Assembly: GCA_029863665.1 (NCBI GenBank)
Contig: JAOTUX010000002.1
Location: forward strand, 1 to 15,685
Direction: 5' to 3'
Length of the DNA: 15,685 bases
Origin: Candidatus Nitrosopumilus sp.
GTDB taxonomy: Archaea > Thermoproteota > Nitrososphaeria > Nitrososphaerales > Nitrosopumilaceae
Both the position numbers and the translations under genes were made by a program. Below are positions 14,022 to 15,685 of this stretch, piece by piece (within the stretch, counting starts at the first letter, position 1; the number at the start of each line of letters is the position of its first letter). The notes beneath the pieces are model-generated. The model saw only the letters and a list, made by a program, of their open reading frames with translations, was not told the origin of the DNA and did no database searches.

Positions 14022-15176
14022 TTGGAATTAACTAAAGATGAATATTCTGCATTAAAAGGAGAACAAGGAGAAATTTTGCAGATGGCATACCGAATTTTAG
14101 TTGCAACTGGCGAAGCAACAGACGCTGAGAAATTAGTACCCATTGAATGGGCTCATCTTTCTGGTGTAAATTATAACACAATAGGAGATGCAGGAGAAGA
14201 ATTTCTATCTAGTATTAGTAAAAATGCCAGAGTTAAGATAAAAACAACTCTAAACCCAATGGGATTTGATATTGATAATGTATCCAATTATGGATTAGAT
14301 GAAAATTTTATCTCAAAACAACTATCAATTAGAAATTCATATGAAACTATGGGTGTTACTCCTTCATTTTCATGTATTCCTTACGAAATTTTTGATATTC
14401 CAAAAAATGGAACCCAAGTTGCCTTTGCTGAAAGTAATGCAGCAATTCATGCAAATTCATATGATAATCTAAAAACAAACAAAGAAAGTGCATTTAGTGC
14501 ACTTGCTAGTGCAATCACTGGAAAAAGTCCATTTTCTTCATTAAGAAAAGAAGACACCCCAAATATCACGATTAGAATGAAAGTAAAAAACCCGGATGAA
14601 TTAGTATATGGAATGCTTGGATTTTTTGCTGGAAAAGTTGGAGCCACATCCGTAAATATTTCTGGCCTTGGAGGTATGGATAACCGAGAATCCAAAGCTA
14701 TGTGTGGAGGTATGGGAACATCTGGAACTTGTGCAAAGTTTCTTTTTGGAGAAGGAGATTCAGATTGTGAAAAGATAGATTTTGATGAAAAAGAGATGCA
14801 AAATGTTCATGATGAACTCAATACTGCCGAAACCGGTGATCTGATTACGCTTGGCAGCCCTCAATTGGGACTAGAAGAAATATCTGACTTGACTAGCAAA
14901 CTAAAGGGACGTTCTTTCAAAAAAAGGTGTATGATTTTTTGCCCTAGAACCGTAAAAGAGCAAGCAAGAAAGATTGGATATACCAATGAACTAGAACGTG
15001 CAGGTTGTGAGATTCTTTCAGACTGCTGTACATGTTTGAGTCCTTTGATAAATAAAGACAATGTAGATGCAGTTACAACAAATAGTATCAAAGGTGCATT
15101 TTATCTCAAAAATTCTAATGGTGTAGGTGTTAATCTAAAACCATTATTACAGATTATTGAAGATGAAACAAGATGA
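14022..15176 (+). CDS. Phosphomevalonate dehydratase large subunit (aconitase X)
   Basis: This belongs to the aconitase X (DUF521) family. With the following small subunit it matches archaeal mevalonate 5-phosphate dehydratase, which forms trans-anhydromevalonate 5-phosphate in the archaeal mevalonate pathway to isopentenyl phosphate. The 384 residues include SCIPY (117-121) with C118, a probable cluster ligand, and ESNAAIHANS then KTNKES (137-156). GGMGTSG lies at 229-235, and a cysteine-rich SDCCTC (333-338) at the C-terminal cluster site. At 278-281 it reads GSPQ where the family commonly has GCPH. The start is TTG with a TATA-like box 26 nt upstream. Its stop overlaps the next start (ATGA), indicating coupled synthesis of both subunits. 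A hydroxyproline-type aconitase X is less likely because that branch is usually found in bacteria. Confidence 0.87.
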   Translation: MELTKDEYSALKGEQGEILQMAYRILVATGEATDAEKLVPIEWAHLSGVNYNTIGDAGEEFLSSISKNARVKIKTTLNPMGFDIDNVSNYGLDENFISKQLSIRNSYETMGVTPSFSCIPYEIFDIPKNGTQVAFAESNAAIHANSYDNLKTNKESAFSALASAITGKSPFSSLRKEDTPNITIRMKVKNPDELVYGMLGFFAGKVGATSVNISGLGGMDNRESKAMCGGMGTSGTCAKFLFGEGDSDCEKIDFDEKEMQNVHDELNTAETGDLITLGSPQLGLEEISDLTSKLKGRSFKKRCMIFCPRTVKEQARKIGYTNELERAGCEILSDCCTCLSPLINKDNVDAVTTNSIKGAFYLKNSNGVGVNLKPLLQIIEDETR

Positions 15177-15562
15177 AGAAAACACTAGTTTCAGGAAAAG
15201 TATGTGGAATTGTTTTAAAATCTAACAATCCAATTAATTTTTTAGGTACTGTAGATAAAAAAACTGGAATAATCACTGATAAGAATCATGATCTTTTTGA
15301 CAAATCCATTAAAGATACTATTCTTGTATTTCCTTCAGGTGTTGGTAGTAGTGTTGGAGCATACACAATTTATTCAATAAAATCAAATAATACTGCACCT
15401 CTTGCAATGATTTGCCAAAAAGCAGATCTTACGGTAGCCACTGGATGTGCTTTATCAAATATTCCATTAATTACAATTTCTGATGAAGAATTTTCTTCTA
15501 TTGAAAATGGAATGAATATTTCACTTGATACAGATTCTCCTAATCCAATTCAGTATCAATAG
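15173..15562 (+). CDS. Phosphomevalonate dehydratase small subunit (DUF126)
   Basis: The 129-residue protein is the swivelling domain partner of aconitase X (DUF126), encoded separately as usual in archaea. The conserved FPSGVGSSVGAY (53-64) is the family's active-site Ser loop, and ADLTVATGCALSNIPLI (85-101) is the conserved second half, where the family has a similar V-x-G-x-x-x-x-x-I-P pattern. The ATG overlaps the large subunit's TGA by four bases. The start MKKTLVSGKV lines up well with the expected first strand, so no alternative start is needed. The 3' end overlaps a minus-strand frame by 23 nt. Confidence 0.88.
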   Translation: MKKTLVSGKVCGIVLKSNNPINFLGTVDKKTGIITDKNHDLFDKSIKDTILVFPSGVGSSVGAYTIYSIKSNNTAPLAMICQKADLTVATGCALSNIPLITISDEEFSSIENGMNISLDTDSPNPIQYQ

Positions 15563-15685
15563 ATTTTTCTTTTTGTAAATCTCCAGTATCTATTTCTTTG
15601 ATCTGACTTTTCCCAGCAGGTAACACACGAACGAAGTCATCTATACTTATTTTTTTTGCAATGTCTTCATATATCTTTAAAAATT
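15540..15685 (-). CDS. C-terminal fragment of an unidentified protein
   Basis: On the minus strand a frame enters at the window edge (first full codon at 15683) and runs 47 codons to a TAG at 15540-15542. The peptide (ending GDLQKEKSIDTELD) has a balanced, protein-like composition, with KIYEDIAKKISIDDFVRVLP upstream. The amphipathic start and polar tail look like a true C-terminus. It is too short to assign to a family. No other feature explains this stretch, and no plus-strand frame is open through it. The gene overlaps the dehydratase small-subunit 3' end by 23 nt. Confidence 0.6.
   Translation of the reverse strand, partial: FLKIYEDIAKKISIDDFVRVLPAGKSQIKEIDTGDLQKEKSIDTELD

Noticed and set aside
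1..15685. Mobile elements, CRISPR arrays, toxin-antitoxin or defence genes
   Set aside because: I saw no transposase or integrase motifs, no spaced direct repeats, no terminal inverted repeats flanking a gene, and no defence-family signatures. Gene content and composition look like uniform core chromosome.

Overview
The window reads as a piece of an AT-rich archaeal chromosome, most likely a marine ammonia-oxidising thaumarchaeon (Nitrososphaerota, Nitrosopumilus-like). This is inferred from content, not from a database match. The content is a GPN-loop GTPase, archaeosine-type 7-deazaguanine genes with FolE, both subunits of a phosphomevalonate dehydratase (archaeal mevalonate pathway), an APS reductase/ATP sulfurylase pair, many TTG and GTG starts, and TATA-like boxes centred about 25-28 nt upstream of start codons. 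That last spacing is typical of leaderless archaeal transcripts.

Layout. Positions 1-1156 hold the 3' part of a coiled-coil protein and a small two-helix membrane protein. Positions 1198-3504 hold queE and folE (+), a small membrane protein (+) and queC (-). Three steps toward preQ0/archaeosine are present; no queD is in the window. Positions 3521-5235 hold homoserine kinase and a GPN-loop GTPase, both on the minus strand and running into queC as a probable GPN-thrB-queC operon. A 307-bp divergent gap (5236-5542) separates this from a flippase-like membrane protein and an SDR oxidoreductase (+). Positions 7422-8180 hold two small hypothetical genes on the minus strand, one with two CxxC pairs. 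In front of them, at 8203-8269, is a GC-rich element that folds into a 13-pair stem on the minus strand. A GT-B-like glycosyltransferase (8296-9531) and a ThiI-like protein follow on the minus strand; the ThiI-like protein keeps the fold but has lost the PP-loop motif. Divergent from it are cysH and sat (assimilatory sulfate activation and APS reduction), then a secreted membrane-anchored protein. That gene's 3' end overlaps endonuclease III (-). The window ends with the large and small phosphomevalonate dehydratase subunits (ATGA overlap) and the C-terminus of a minus-strand gene that runs off the end.

Most of the window is ordinary core metabolism. The items most worth a second look are the minus-strand structured RNA element with its own TATA-like box, the PP-loop-less ThiI homologue, and the changed GCPH-like motif in the dehydratase large subunit. 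The TATA-to-start spacing also moves three start codons inward from the longest ORF. Three PP-loop-fold proteins occur here (QueC, CysH, ThiI-like). The ThiI-like gene and cysH diverge from one 81-bp promoter region, so a shared regulatory input is possible but not shown.
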